From: Glebionis coronaria
Taxonomy: Eukaryota; Streptophyta; Magnoliopsida; Asterales; Asteraceae
Assembly (NCBI GenBank): GCA_025667525.1
Contig: CM046881.1
Coordinates: 32,720,665-32,784,664 of the forward strand
Length of the DNA stretch: 64,000 nucleotides
Reading direction: 5' to 3'
Part shown: in pieces, positions 11,400 through 25,900 of the stretch
Numbering within the stretch: the first letter of the stretch is position 1
Layout: every line of letters begins with the position of its first letter
Program-made: the position numbers and the translations under genes
Notes under the pieces: model-generated
Seen by the model: only the letters and a program-made list of their open reading frames with translations
Told to the model about the DNA's origin: nothing
Database searches by the model: none

Positions 11400-14300
11400 A
11401 AGTTTTTAAAATTTAAATACTTAGACAATCCAATGAATACATATACTTCTGATCTTTTATACTGTAGTCTTTGCATGTACAATTTTTTATTTGTTTTTTT
11501 GCAAGTTTCGAAAATAAGCTCTTCACTCAAGAATTCAAATTTCTAATATATCAAATCTCATCAATGCTTCATCTTCTACTAAGTATCTATTTTCATCAAT
11601 CTTCATCTTTTCATCTTATTCCATGTTGATATTTTTTTGTAATTCATTTTTTAATCTTCATCTTTTTAATGACTTTGAAGATATTTTGCTACGAGCTCTT
11701 GCAATCCCAAGTAATCCTCTTATAGTATGGGACTTTTGTTTTTAGCTACCTATCTATTTCGAGCGAGGTAATGTTGAATATTTTGTTGTCGTGCTTATTA
11801 TTAGTTTAGTTGGTGATTAACTTGAAAAGTGGAACAAAAAACATGCTCATCTATCAAATCCATTTATTTTTCTTGAATTGCAAATTTATTTTCCAGACGT
11901 GTAATAATGTATGTCAACAAGTGTTGCTCAACCTTATTTTAGGGGTTTTCGAAGGTAACTCGAATATTTAGAAATTGCTACTGTATATAATATTAGCTTA
12001 TGGCTCTATTACCTAATGGAAGTTTTTTCTAAGCTTAGGGCTAAAGCCATGTTAGTTATACTAATACAGAGCAGCAGAATAAGGGTCGGAAATTATTATA
12101 ACATTCATGTCCTACTGAAACCTTGAAAACTATGACTAAAACACGAATGAGTTGGGTGTGTTTGAATGTTATAATGATGACTGTCAAACTTCATTAATAG
12201 CATTCTTTAACACTTTTATAAACAAGCATTTTGTTTTTTCAATGGTTTTTTACTTTTTAACTTATTTTGAATTTTGTTAAGGATTATTTTAGCTTATATG
12301 CCACTTGATATTGATCCAGGTGCATTGTTACTTCACCTCTACTAATATATTACAAACTGGTTCGTGTAGTTCTTTCTATTTCTATGAGATGATCTGGGGA
12401 GCAAACGATGAGTGTGAAGTGCTGCAGGCTCATTTGGATTGGTTGCCCCTATTTTCTTTGTAAGTTTTCCTTGCTTATCCTGTAATAAGTGCAAAAATAT
12501 TCCAAGTAATAGTAACAAGGCATTTGGTTTGACGACATGAATCACTATGGATATAGGTTTGAATGTTTGATAACATGATAAAATGGAAATGGGTAGTAGT
12601 TACATTTTTTTTCAAAGACGTAGATGACTTCAAATAAAAGACGATATTTGACTGGATGGTTTAAAAAAAAGACGTAGATGAGTTCAAATGAAAATTTAAA
12701 GGGGAAAGTAATTCAAATGGGCTTCAACCTTGACGTAGCTTAATACTTCACTAACTGTTTAAAACGATCAACTGATATGCTGCTAACTGATTAAAATGAT
12801 GATTTTTGAAGCTACATGGGACCTAATTTGGTGAGTTATTCTAATATTCTATTAATTTATCTTTTTAGGTGTGATATGCGGTTTGATGTAAATGGGTATT
12901 TCATTTTTTATTACAAAAATTTGAGTTTGTAAATCACATGCTTTATATCAAGTTCTATATTAGGTGGGGTTATGTTGCTTGTGTAGGCTCACACTTGACG
13001 TTGTAAATCACATGCTTTATATCGAGCAAGTAACGCTCATTTGAGATTCTAAAAATCTAAGAAGTTATTTTCTGAATAATGCTAAAATATCATTTTGTTG
13101 ACAGATGTAATGCAAGGGTATTTTCGTCCATTTTTAATCCGTTTCAAGTCTCGAATAAACTTGGAAAGTTGTTCAAAACATCGTTTTACACTGAATTGCA
13201 TAAGACTTTGAGTCTTAGAATATCGTTTAGTGAGTTAATTGGTCTAGTCAAACCCAAAGTCAAAACTGATAGACTTTAAAAATATGATTTCAAGCGTTTT
13301 TGAGTTCGTTTGAGCTCGTAAAACTTTAACTAATGATATTTTGCAAACTAAAAACAATGATTGCGTTTGAATAGTAACTTTGAATTCGGTCATACATATA
13401 CATAGATCTTGAACTTTTGAAATTCGGTAACTTCCTAATGTAGAAACCTTTCGGAGTAATTGTACTATTGGTTAACTGATGCACTACTTTCTTAAAAGTA
13501 TATTTTTGTCAAATAAATTACGATGTGCACACATACATATTTCTTTATCCTTTCTTTTTATTTATGACTTATTTGTCATTCTATATTGTCTTTCTTTGCT
13601 TCTATCGTACCACTGACTCGGGCCAAGGTTTGAAGATCTTGTTTTCGTAACGTTTGTTACCATTTTGACGCGTGTCTCATGACGATTCATGCTAAACCTC
13701 TTGAAACCTTATCACCTTGTAACCATTTCGTTGACTGACTTGAACTACTCCTTATTTCCCTCATGTAACTCACTCGCTATTTTGTAAACTATCATCATGT
13801 CATCACATGAATTTAACTGGTATTGTTTGCGAAACATTTTACAAAAGTTCCATTTGGACTTTACAAAATACTTGAAGGTTATCTTATAAAATTAATTTAT
13901 ATTAATTTTACAATGTATTTTCACAAGTTGTTCTAATACGGTCTTATAAAGAACCCTTGTAACATTATAATGGTTGATTTAAATATGTAGCCAATAATTT
14001 ATTGGCGAATAGTTTCATAAACTATTTTGATTTCTGTTTTTACAAATGGCATTATATACATATTTCAAATCATATGATATGTAATACTGGTTTGACGAAG
14101 ATGAGCAGCGCATTGCTAGTCCTAATAGTAGTCACCTTAAATATTTGACCAACAATCAACTTTTTAATTATGTTCCTTAAAAAGTTAGATAAAATAAAAG
14201 TTTTGAAAACTTTTACACCTTATGCGAGTAACAACAATTCGTGACTTACACATAAGAACCCTTATCTTTTCTTGAACAAAGTACATGCCTCAAGGACATA

Positions 14301-14870
14301 TTTCCTTATTCAACGACCTTTGTTTTACCTGTTACCTTATCATCCTCATGATACAATTTTCGTTACTATTTACCTAAATTCTTACCATTGATACCAGACT
14401 TGAAAGTTTCAACGTTGATATGCTTCTACATCAATCGATCTTTATCTATTTTCGTAGACCTTCGAAACGTCTCTGAACGCGATTAATGATTTATGACTGG
14501 ACGTGAACGATGATTTCGTGTAATTGTCATGATGTGTGTTAGACTTTATCGTCTTGAAATTCATTCGTGTGAATCATGTGTTGATTTCGCCTTTCATTGC
14601 TAATTTTGTTCATTGTACTGGAATTACTCTCAATTGACTTCTTAAGAATTTTCTTTGATTCAAAAATTCGTTGTGTGGCTTTTCCCTTTTGATCGTATTT
14701 CGACCACCGAGAACTTAATAAGCCGTTATTGGTGACGCCAACCGCACTCGTGAATTAATCTTGCTGAATCCTTTGTTTCTTATTGTCCTTATCATCGATG
14801 CATCTATTCTATCATGTTCGTTAAGAGTTGATACGATTTCCGTTTTATTCCCTCGTGCTATTGCTTGTGT
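11400..14870. other. Noncoding remainder of duplication unit 1
   Basis: AT-rich sequence without a convincing gene. The short open frames at 12342-12545 (minus) and 13079-13279 (plus) have no recognisable domain and recur in unit 2 (16979-20449) only because the segment is duplicated. Part of this may be interior sequence of the Gypsy element whose 3' LTR begins at 21511, but I see no pol motifs. Confidence 0.4.
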
Positions 14871-15247
14871 CTATAGTGTGTTCGTTTTCTTCTCGGTATC
14901 GATTTGAATTGATTAACGTATTTAACGTATTGATTTTTCATTCTTGGATATAGGATTTACAATTGATATTATTCCTACTCGTAAAATATTTCAAAATATA
15001 AAAGGGAACATAAATCGAGGCAAATGAATATAATATTCCAAAACATATATGGGACTAATGGGCTTAAACGAGTAAAACAAATATGGGCTAACTGATAATA
15101 CAACATTATAACTAAATTGGTCTTAACAATAAGCCCGTCAACCTAATATGACCCAAGTACAAAAGCAATAGTCTAATAACAGACTTAACGACCAACTAAA
15201 AAGAAGGACTAACTGCACAACACATTGTAACTATAGGGACTAACTAT

Positions 15248-15630
15248 GAGGGTATTTGTTTTAGCTTATATAGTGGGCTTATTAGCTTATATAAGCTTAT
15301 AAGCCGAAATCAAGTGTTTGGTTAAGCTTATATAAGTCAACTTATAAGCTTATATATGGGGTTTTGGTAAGTACATAATTTGTGGCTTATATAAAAAAGA
15401 TTGAGCTTAGATAATATTATCATATAAAAGGACTTTTATAGGCACATTTAATAACTACATTTGTACATCATTTAATATTCATGCACTTTTTTGTCATTTT
15501 ACCTTGTTACTTTTGATGAGTTAAACCAAACACTAAACATGGGCTTATAAGCTTATGATATATATAAGCCATAAATAGCTTATATAATATAAGCCCAAGC
15601 CAAACTCATAAGCTTAACCAAACACCCCTA
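15248..15630. mobile_element. hAT-like MITE in duplication unit 2
   Basis: The duplicated copy of the hAT-like MITE at 9679-10060. It differs by a G-to-A change in an inner palindrome and one extra A. Confidence 0.6.
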
Positions 15631-15710
15631 AATTTAACAACCAACAGAAACTCTCCTAAACACAAGGGACTAAAAGTGCACTTCTATGCAAACTTTCAAA
15701 AATGGGTTTA

Positions 15711-16412
15711 GAGCACAAGGAGTCATCACTCTAAGTGAGTCGAATTGGGGGTGTCACGTCAGCGAAACTCACTCACTCACTCACATGAAAAAAACAGGGG
15801 AGTCATCACTCCAAGTGATTTCCAGTTTTTTAGAATTTTACAAAACACCCCCTAAACAAACTTAAATATTTCATTAAACATAACCAACATTACAATACTT
15901 TTAAAATAAAACGAACATAAAAAAAAATACATACGAAATGATCGTGTGCTAGTGGCAAGAAGTATTTCATTAAACATAACCAACATTACAATACTTTCCT
16001 TAAACATAAGCAACTGTTGATAATGATCGTGTGCTAGTGGCAAGAAGTAAGCTCGAATTCCTCATCGATTTCAAAAACTGACGGAACGTGATTGGGATTC
16101 ATATTTGTTTGTAGAGAGTGTTTGTGTTTTGGTGTGTAAGAAATGGTTGATTTTGAGTTATATTTATAGACGGGTCGAAAAATATAGCCGTTAGAATTCG
16201 AATTTTAAAAAACTAGTCGTTGGGGGGTGAAATGAAATTTTTTTAAAAAACTAGCCGTTGGGGGGGGGGGGGGGGGGGGTGAAATGAATTTTTTTTTTTT
16301 TAAATCATACCCATGTAGGGTTCCCGCGCCGCAGGTTTTTTCGTTGCTCAGAGTCATCACGCGGCCAACGCCGTGGGTTTGGCATCCCACGGCGCCACGA
16401 CTCTTGGTGCTC
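15711..16412 (-). mobile_element. PIF/Harbinger-like MITE in duplication unit 2
   Basis: The duplicated copy of the element at 10141-10833, again flanked by TTA. It is 9 bp longer, mostly because its G run is 20 rather than 12 bases. Confidence 0.75.
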
Positions 16413-16808
16413 TTAAAGACAAAATTAAGCTAGTATATTGTATGAAAATTCTCCAAACCACTTTTCAAATGCTTAAAAACAGAAAAGAACTGGACACTAG
16501 TGAGCTCAATAAGCTAGATATCCTGAAAGTGCTTTTTTGACTTTTTCTATAGCGCAAAATGTTTACTATGTTGTTTTCACTAAACTAAATGCAACCAAAG
16601 TCACTATCTATTGTATTCTATTAAATGAAGATTTTTGCTTATGTAAGCTTTGTCTATGTGGGGATGCTTCATTGGTTAATTGAATTTAAAATTATTGATT
16701 AATGATGTAATAAATATCTATCTATTTTATTCTATTAAATGAAGGTTTTTGCTTATGTAAGCTTTGTCTATGTGGGAATGCTTAATTGAATTTAAAATTA
16801 TTAATTAA

Positions 16809-16949
16809 GGGAGATGATTTGCACACTTAAAAAAGTTATTGGGACACTCACAGTACAAGCAAATAAAGCACATTATAAACATAGTACAACTTTGTAATAC
16901 ACAACTTTGAGTGTCCCAATCAATTTTATGAGTGTGCAAATCAATTCCT
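16809..16949. mobile_element. Mutator-like MITE, 141 bp, unit 2
   Basis: The duplicated copy of the MITE at 11230-11370, with the same ATTAATTAA flanks (16800-16808 and 16950-16958). Confidence 0.78.
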
Positions 16950-19900
16950 ATTAATTAATGATGTAGTAAGTATAAAATAAGTTTTTAAAATTTAAATACT
17001 TAGACAATCCAATGAATACATATACTTCTGATCTTTTATACTGTAGTCTTTGCATGTACAATTTTTTATTTGTTTTTTTGCAAGTTTCGAAAATAAGCTC
17101 TTCACTCAAGAATTCAAATTTCTAATATATCAAATCTCATCAATGCTTCATCTTCTACTAAGTATCTATTTTCATCAATTTTCATCTTTTCATCTTATTC
17201 CATGTTGATATTTTTTTGTAATTCATTTTTTAATCTTCATCTTTTTAATGACTTTGAAGATATTTTGCTACGAGCTCTTGCAATCCCAAGTAATCCTCTT
17301 ATAGTATGGGACTTTTGTTTTTAGCTACCTATCTATTTCGAGCGAGGTAATGTTGAATATTTTGTTGTCGTGCTTATTATTAGTTTAGTTGGTGATTAAC
17401 TTGAAAAGTGGAACAAAAAACATGCTCATCTATCAAATCCATTTATTTTTCTTGAATTGCAAATTTATTTTCCAGACGTGTAATAATGTATGTCAACAAG
17501 TGTTGCTCAACCTTATTTTAGGGGTTTTCGAAGGTAACTCGAATATTTAGAAATTGCTACTGTATATAATATTAGCTTATGGCTCTATTACCTAATGGAA
17601 GTTTTTTCTAAGCTTAGGGCTAAAGCCATGTTAGTTATACTAATACAGAGCAGCAGAATAAGGGTCGGAAATTATTATAACATTCATGTCCTACTGAAAC
17701 CTTGAAAACTATGACTAAAACACGAATGAGTTGGGTGTGTTTGAATGTTATAATGATGACTGTCAAACTTCATTAATAGCATTCTTTAACACTTTTATAA
17801 ACAAGCATTTTGTTTTTTCAATGGTTTTTTACTTTTTAACTTATTTTGAATTTTGTTAAGGATTATTTTAGCTTATATGCCACTTGATATTGATCCAGGT
17901 GCATTGTTACTTCACCTCTACTAATATATTACAAACTGGTTCGTGTAGTTCTTTCTATTTCTATGAGATGATCTGGGGAGCAAACGATGAGTGTGAAGTG
18001 CTGCAGGCTCATTTGGATTGGTTGCCCCTATTTTCTTTGTAAGTTTTCCTTGCTTATCCTGTAATAAGTGCAAAAATATTCCAAGTAATAGTAACAAGGC
18101 ATTTGGTTTGACGACATGAATCACTATGGATATAGGTTTGAATGTTTGATAACATGATAAAATGGAAATGGGTAGTAGTTACATTTTTTTTCAAAGACGT
18201 AGATGACTTCAAATAAAAGACGATATTTGACTGGATGGTTTAAAAAAAAGACGTAGATGAGTTCAAATGAAAATTTAAAGGGGAAAGTAATTCAAATGGG
18301 CTTCAACCTTGACGTAGCTTAATACTTCACTAACTGTTTAAAACGATCAACTGATATGCTGCTAACTGATTAAAATGATGATTTTTGAAGCTACATGGGA
18401 CCTAATTTGGTGAGTTATTCTAATATTCTATTAATTTATCTTTTTAGGTGTGATATGCGGTTTGATGTAAATGGGTATTTCATTTTTTATTACAAAAATT
18501 TGAGTTTGTAAATCACATGCTTTATATCAAGTTCTATATTAGGTGGGGTTATGTTGCTTGTGTAGGCTCACACTTGACGTTGTAAATCACATGCTTTATA
18601 TCGAGCAAGTAACGCTCATTTGAGATTCTAAAAATCTAAGAAGTTATTTTCTGAATAATGCTAAAATATCATTTTGTTGACAGATGTAATGCAAGGGTAT
18701 TTTCGTCCATTTTTAATCCGTTTCAAGTCTCGAATAAACTTGGAAAGTTGTTCAAAACATCGTTTTACACTGAATTGCATAAGACTTTGAGTCTTAGAAT
18801 ATCGTTTAGTGAGTTAATTGGTCTAGTCAAACCCAAAGTCAAAACTGATAGACTTTAAAAATATGATTTCAAGCGTTTTTGAGTTCGTTTGAGCTCGTAA
18901 AACTTTAACTAATGATATTTTGCAAACTAAAAACAATGATTGCGTTTGAATAGTAACTTTGAATTCGGTCATACATATACATAGATCTTGAACTTTTGAA
19001 ATTCGGTAACTTCCTAATGTAGAAACCTTTCGGAGTAATTGTACTATTGGTTAACTGATGCACTACTTTCTTAAAAGTATATTTTTGTCAAATAAATTAC
19101 GATGTGCACACATACAGATTTCTTTATCCTTTCTTTTTATTTATGACTTATTTGTCATTCTATATTGTCTTTCTTTGCTTCTATCGTACCACTGACTCGG
19201 GCCAAGGTTTGAAGATCTTGTTTTCGTAACGTTTGTTACCATTTTGACGCGTGTCTCATGACGATTCATGCTAAACCTCTTGAAACCTTATCACCTTGTA
19301 ACCATTTCGTTGACTGACTTGAACTACTCCTTATTTCCCTCATGTAACTCACTCGCTATTTTGTAAACTATCATCATGTCATCACATGAATTTAACTGGT
19401 ATTGTTTGCGAAACATTTTACAAAAGTTCCATTTGGACTTTACAAAATACTTGAAGGTTATCTTATAAAATTAATTTATATTAATTTTACAATGTATTTT
19501 CACAAGTTGTTCTAATACGGTCTTATAAAGAACCCTTGTAACATTATAATGGTTGATTTAAATATGTAGCCAATAATTTATTGGCGAATAGTTTCATAAA
19601 CTATTTTGATTTCTGTTTTTACAAATGGCATTATATACATATTTCAAATCATATGATATGTAATACTGGTTTGACGAAGATGAGCAGCGCATTGCTAGTC
19701 CTAATAGTAGTCACCTTAAATATTTGACCAACAATCAACTTTTTAATTATGTTCCTTAAAAAGTTAGATAAAATAAAAGTTTTGAAAACTTTTACACCTT
19801 ATGCGAGTAACAACAATTCGTGACTTACACATAAGAACCCTTATCTTTTCTTGAACAAAGTACATGCCTCAAGGACATATTTCCTTATTCAACGACCTTT

Positions 19901-20449
19901 GTTTTACCTGTTACCTTATCATCCTCATGATACAATTTTCGTTACTATTTACCTAAATTCTTACCATTGATACCAGACTTGAAAGTTTCAACGTTGATAT
20001 GCTTCTACATCAATCGATCTTTATCTATTTTCGTAGACCTTCGAAACGTCTCTGAACGCGATTAATGATTTATGACTGGACGTGAACGATGATTTCGTGT
20101 AATTGTCATGATGTGTGTTAGACTTTATCGTCTTGAAATTCATTCGTGTGAATCATGTGTTGATTTCGCCTTTCATTGCTAATTTTGTTCATTGTACTGG
20201 AATTACTCTCAATTGACTTCTTAAGAATTTTCTTTGATTCAAAAATTCGTTGTGTGGCTTTTCCCTTTTGATCGTATTTCGACCACCGAGAACTTAATAA
20301 GCCGTTATTGGTGACGCCAACCGCACTCGTGAATTAATCTTGCTGAATCCTTTGTTTCTTATTGTCCTTATCATCGATGCATCTATTCTATCATGTTCGT
20401 TAAGAGTTGATACGATTTCCGTTTTATTCCCTCGTGCTATTGCTTGTGT

Positions 20450-21510
20450 ACTAATTGTTGATCGATATTCGTTTCATAATCGTTTGCTATTTTGTCACTT
20501 TCTGAAAACCAGAAATTGATACGTGTTTATCGTTTGATATCTTAAACACTTTCTTGAATTTCTAAAAAAAATTATTAATAATTTTTAGGAACGTTTTATA
20601 CATTTTATCAAATGTTTAAATTACCAAAACAACTGCTTCAAGTTAAGTACAGGATCTATACATCCTCTTTGGTGAATTTATAACTAGTATTTAAAAAGGA
20701 TATCAAACTGTATCTTTTAAAGTATTTGATTAAATTGTACTTTACTGTCACTATATGAAATTATCAAATTAATTTATAATTTCTAACAATGATTCAAAAT
20801 AACTTGGAAAAAAACGTGATTTTTTTTCCTAATGGTAACGTTAAACCTGAGTTTTAACAATAATTTCATACAGTCACCCGAAAAGCTCTTAAACTGATCA
20901 AAATAACTATTTGAACTGAGTTACTTTTACCTTGAAGTCCTGATCAAGAAAAAGATTTGACAACTGTTTACCCACTCATTTTATATAGAGTTTGATTTTT
21001 AAATCACTACATATTGTAGAATTTTCTTTTAATCAAGAAAATATTTAAAACTAAGTTTTAAAGTAATACCAAAATACTAGACAACTGATTTTGACAGCCT
21101 ATATTTTGAATGATCATACATAATCTATTTTTCCTTTCTAGTTCTTTTGTAACTGAATTATTACGTTTTAAGATTGTCACGTTTTACGGTTGCATGACTT
21201 GCGACCCCTTGTTGATTTACAATCTTGGTTCATCTTATCGCACTTTGTCCGTTTAAGCGATTCTTATGTTCATTCTATCTTTTGAATTTCTCCGTATTGA
21301 AAGATCGTTATCCTAATCCAAGACTGAAAAGTTATACGAAAAGGAGTTAAGAAACTGAAGCATAGCGAATTCTAACCGTTAAGATTTGTCGTGGTACGGA
21401 AATTACCTGGGAAGTAATGAATTTGTTCTACACTTTGTACCTCCTCGTGTTTGCATCTTCTACTGTTTTCAGGAGAACTCTGGGGACCAGAGTTCCTTTA
21501 GGGGGAAGAC
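20450..21510 (+). other. Noncoding 3' interior of a Gypsy element, ending in a polypurine tract
   Basis: No coding sequence. The last bases (TTTAGGGGGAAGAC, 21497-21510) form a polypurine tract immediately before the LTR start, so this is the 3' untranslated part of the Gypsy element. It adjoins the right edge of the tandem duplication. Confidence 0.6.
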
Positions 21511-22479
21511 TGTGAGAACCCGTACTTTCCCAGCATTATTTTATTCTTTTTATTCGTGTTTCTGAATTTTCCAACGTATTACGTTTTCTTGTATTGCTAT
21601 ATGTAAATCCTGAGATTTTAAAATTATACTTTTTAAGTATTTTTCTGATCATCAATAAATACTTTGTACGGAATTATAAAACTTTTATTTTATTTTTCCA
21701 TATTTAATTTAAATCAAAGTTTTTGATTTAAAATCACCCGCGTGCGTTTTACAACGAGTTTATTCAAAAATAATGTACAACGAAAATTTCTAGTGATCGT
21801 GATACCGACGGATGCCCAAAATATTACGTTTATTTATCGATTGTTTCGATAATTAATATTTTCGACGATTTCGTTTTAATTACATATTAAGTCGTGTCGG
21901 GAAATCATATAATCATTTTTATGATGCATTTCAACTTTTGAAAAGTATTTTTACGAAACCCGAGCCCCGTAAATATTTTCAATATTTACCAATGACCATT
22001 TCTTACCCTTTAAAACTATTAATTGTTTTTAGGTCCACAAGTTTCAAAATTGGCAAGATTGGCCCCTCCACTTAACTAGCACTATATAAAGATTTTTTTT
22101 CTTCCACTTATTCATAAAACACACACACCAAAACAAATTCTCTCCCTCCCCCCCCCCCCCCCTCTCACCTTGCCGTGGACATCACCACAAAACACCCCAT
22201 TTTCCTCATCAATTAACATGATCTAGCTAAAACTAAAACAAGACCCATCCTAAAATCTTCTTGTGGTTCTTTTGATATGAAAATCATGTACATGCATCAA
22301 GTTTTTTTATAACTTTAAGATTCCATGGTGGGTTTGTGTTTTTATCATCTTGCATGTAAGGTTTTGGTAAGATTATCATGTTTTGATCCTTAAAAGTCTT
22401 GTTTTTAATCTTTGATTTTGTTAGATTTTACATGCAAGTGTTTTTAGAAGTGTTTGGTTGATAGGAATGATAGTATAGT

Positions 22480-22854
22480 TGTTAAAGATAAGCTTTACTT
22501 AAGCTGTAGGGGTCAAAGTGTAAACTTCACCAAACTTGAAGGGGCTAAAAGGACAAAAGGTCAAAGATAAGGACGAAAGTGCAAGAGTGAAGAAATGAGC
22601 TATATAATCCATCTCACCTAACTTTGGTTATTCAGTTTTTCAGTTTCTGTGTGTGTAAAAAAGTGTGAGATTCGTTTTGAGTGATCTTGATCTTGTTTGA
22701 TCAAAGTTTTGTTGTTCTTTCTTTCTGATTGTAAAGATTGTGGCTATCTAAGCCTTTCATTGATATATACTCTAAAAGTGAGCCAAGGGGAGGTTGGTTG
22801 GGTTCACTCATACGTCTGTGTTGTTGATTCTGGTTTGATTCATAAGTTTTTACA
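22480..22854 (+). repeat. 5' LTR of the 22.5-kb Copia element
   Basis: It starts TGTTAAAGATAAGC and ends TTTTTACA. A TATA-like box (TATATAAT, 22601-22608) would start the genomic transcript. The primer binding site follows directly, with no gap. Confidence 0.93.
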
Positions 22855-22982
22855 TGGTATCAGAGCTTGGTTCTGCTCTTGACCGACCACCTTGTGAGTG
22901 GTTTTGGAAGCCTGGGAACTATTTTTTGGCTTGATTGTGTGTTCTTGTTGTTTGTGTTGTTTAGTTTCTTGTTGCTTTTAAT

Positions 22983-25900
22983 ATGTCTGGTTCTGAATCA
23001 CCCAAGGGTGATGGACCTAAGGGTAATGGTGTTAAGAATGAGGCTGTTAAATTTGACTTATATGATCCGATTTATTTGCATCCACAAGACATTGGATCTT
23101 AGTTAATTACCTTCAAACTTGAAGGAACTGAGAACTATAAGGTCGGGGCTGCAGCTGTTCAGCTTGCTTTACAAACTAAAAATAAATTGGGTTTCATAAA
23201 TGGAAAGTGTGTTCAAGATACTAGTGATGGTCCTGCTAGGGATCAATGGGATAGGTGTAATGCTGTGGTTCTTTCTTGGTTGCTTGGTTGTGTTTCACCA
23301 GACTTGTATAAAGGGCAAAAATTTTCAAAATATGCACAAGATGTTTGGGATGAGTTAGAAGAAACTTAAAATAAACAAGATGGGTCTGTCATATACAATC
23401 TTCATCATAAAATATATACTTTAACACAGTCTGGTATGACCTTGTCTGAATATTATCATGAGTGTAATTCTTTGTGGAGACAATTTGATGCTTTAGTTGA
23501 TTTACCTGAATGTACTTGTGATGGGTCTGAAGATCTTAAGGATCATAATCAACTTCTTAGGTTGATGCAGTTCCTGATGGGTCTTGATGATGACTTTAGT
23601 ATAGTTAGAAGTCAGATCTTAACATCAGATCCTATCCCTGATGTGAAGTCTGATTTTGCTACTTTGTCTAGAGATGAGTCACAAAGGTCTAGTAAATCTA
23701 GTAAGTCTAGCCCTGCAGCTTTTGCTGCTAGGTTTGGTAATAATAGAAACAACAATGGATGGAGTTCTAATAGAAATAATAATAATTCTGGTGGGTCTAA
23801 CAATGGTAATAATACTAATAACAACTGGAATACTTCTACTAATAACAATACTAGAAGAAATGTCAGAAATAATAGTCTTGTTTGCAAAAATTGTAATATG
23901 ACTGGACATACTATTGAAAGGTGTTTTGAATTAATTGGATATCCTGCTAGTTTTAAAAGGAATAATGTTAATAATGTTCAAGGGTCTGATGTGAAAAAAG
24001 ATGATCAGAGTAAGAGTAGTTCTCATACTCTTACTCAAGATCAGTATGAGAGATTAATGCCTTTGTTAAGTGGTACAGGTAATGCTAGCAAGGTTTCTGC
24101 TAGTGTTGCAGGTATTTTTAAAATTAATAATTGCAAGATTAGTTTCTTTTCTTGTAGATTTTTTAATTACAATACCAATATTAGTACATATAGTACATAT
24201 ATTGGTTGGATTGTGGACTCTGGAGCTAGTCAACATATTACATTTTCTGAAAAACATTTGTTTGATATTTTAGATGTGTCACAGTTAAACATAACTGTAG
24301 CTCATCCTAATGGAACTGTTGAACATGTTAAAAAACTTAGAAGTTATAAAATAAATGATAATTTGATTGCTAAAGATGTGTTGGTAGTTCCAGGTTACAA
24401 TGTGAGTCTTTTGTCTGTGCATAAGTTGTCTAAAGAAAATTCTGTCTTGGTTACTTTTGATGATTCTAATTGTTTAATTCAGGATTCAACACAAAAGTCC
24501 CTGATGGGGACTGGTAGTAAAAAAGATGGTCTTTATTATCTTGATGAAGGTAAGAATTTGTATAATAGCAAAGTTAAAAGTTGTAATGTGTCTTGTTCAT
24601 TGTGGCATAATAGACTTGGTCATCCTGGTGATCAAGTTCTTGTGGTCTTAAAAGATAAACTTGATGGGATTAAAAGTGTTAGTTCTGGTCCTTGTGAAGT
24701 TTGCCATAAAGCTAAACAAATAAGAGAGTCATTTAGTTTAAGTGAACATAAAAGTAATAAAGTTGGTGAGCTTGTTCATTTAGATGTATGGGGCCCTTAT
24801 AAGTTTGTTAGTAAAGAAGGTTTTAGATACTTTCTTACTGTTGTTGATGATTTCTCAAAGGCTGTGTGGGTGTTTTTGATGAAAAATAAATCTGAAGTTT
24901 TTGATAATGTGAAAGAATTTACTGAGTTAATTAGAAATCAGTTTGATAAATGTGTTAAGATTTTTAGAAGTGATAATGGAACTGAGTTTGTAAATAAGAG
25001 ATTTGAAAGTTTTGCTAAAGAAAAAGGAATTTTTCATCAAACTACATGTGCTTATACACCTCAACAGAATGGAATAGCTGAGAGAAAACATAGACATTTA
25101 CTTAATACTGCTAGAGCCCTCATGTTTCAGGGGGGGTTACCTTTGAACATGTGGACTGAATCTATTCTAACTGCTACTTATTTGATTAACAGGTTACCAT
25201 ATTCTGTGTTATCTGGTAGGAGTCCTTATGAGCTTGTGTATAATCTAAAACCTAAGTTCCTCCATTTAAGGGTGTATGGTTGTTTGTGTTTTGTTAATGT
25301 TTTAAATGAAAATGATAAGTTTGGCTCCAGGTCTGATAAATGTGTTTTAGTTGGTTATGCTTTTGATAAGAAAGGTTATAAAGTGTTTAATCTAGATAAA
25401 AAGAGATTTCAGTTTTCAAGAGATATAAAGTTTTATGAGACTGTTTTTCCATTTAAAAATAAGTCTTTGACTAAAGATTTTGTGTTTAGTGAATCTGGAG
25501 TAAATGATTTAAACTTTTTTGACAGTCAAAGTCCTACTGAACCCTATGATGAAGGGGGAGTTAGTGTAAGTGATAGTGTAAATATTACACCTAGAAAAGA
25601 TACTCTTAGTCCTAATGACAGCACTATAGAAGATATAGTTAGAAACAAGAATGTTGTACATACTGAAGGAACAGATATGAAATCTAACTCAGATAGTACT
25701 TTTGCTTCTAATGAAAATTCTTCTAGTAGGAGGGTCAATGAAGGAAGTGAGTGTGCAACAGAACCTAGTTGTTCTGAGGGTACACAGAGTACTTTAGATG
25801 ATGAATCATATGATTCTGAGGGTGAAGGACTAGATTCTTTTGGTAATATTTTTGGTTGGTCACCAGAACCAACAGCTGAACATACTGTTAAGAGGACAAG

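Larger units (their letters stand above)
9297..20449. repeat. Tandem duplication of a 5.57-kb segment
   Basis: Unit 1 is about 9297-14870 and unit 2 about 14871-20449, head to tail with no spacer. The offset is 5569-5570 bp at the left and 5579 bp further right, mainly because a G run is 12 long in unit 1 (about 10690-10701) and 20 in unit 2 (about 16260-16279). I noticed about a dozen single-base differences, so identity is well above 99%. The outer left junction (TTGTGTTTATAG), the middle junction (TTGTGTCTATAG) and the outer right junction (TTGTGTACTAAT) share the 6-mer TTGTGT. The duplication therefore has microhomology at its breakpoints. No coding region is convincing in either unit. 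Confidence 0.95.

Noticed and set aside
12342..12545. Minus-strand frame of 67 codons, repeated at 17921-18124
   Set aside because: No domain or codon signature; its identical second copy only reflects the tandem duplication, not selection.
13079..13279. Plus-strand frame of 66 codons, repeated at 18658-18858
   Set aside because: Same reason: duplicated AT-rich noncoding DNA with no recognisable protein features.
9297..20449. Reading the two 5.57-kb units as the LTRs of one retrotransposon
   Set aside because: The units abut with no interior sequence between them, carry nested MITEs and lack TG...CA ends at the junctions.
23612..23909. Frames rich in Leu and Ile opposite the Copia Gag
   Set aside because: They are shadows of an Asn-rich low-complexity part of Gag.
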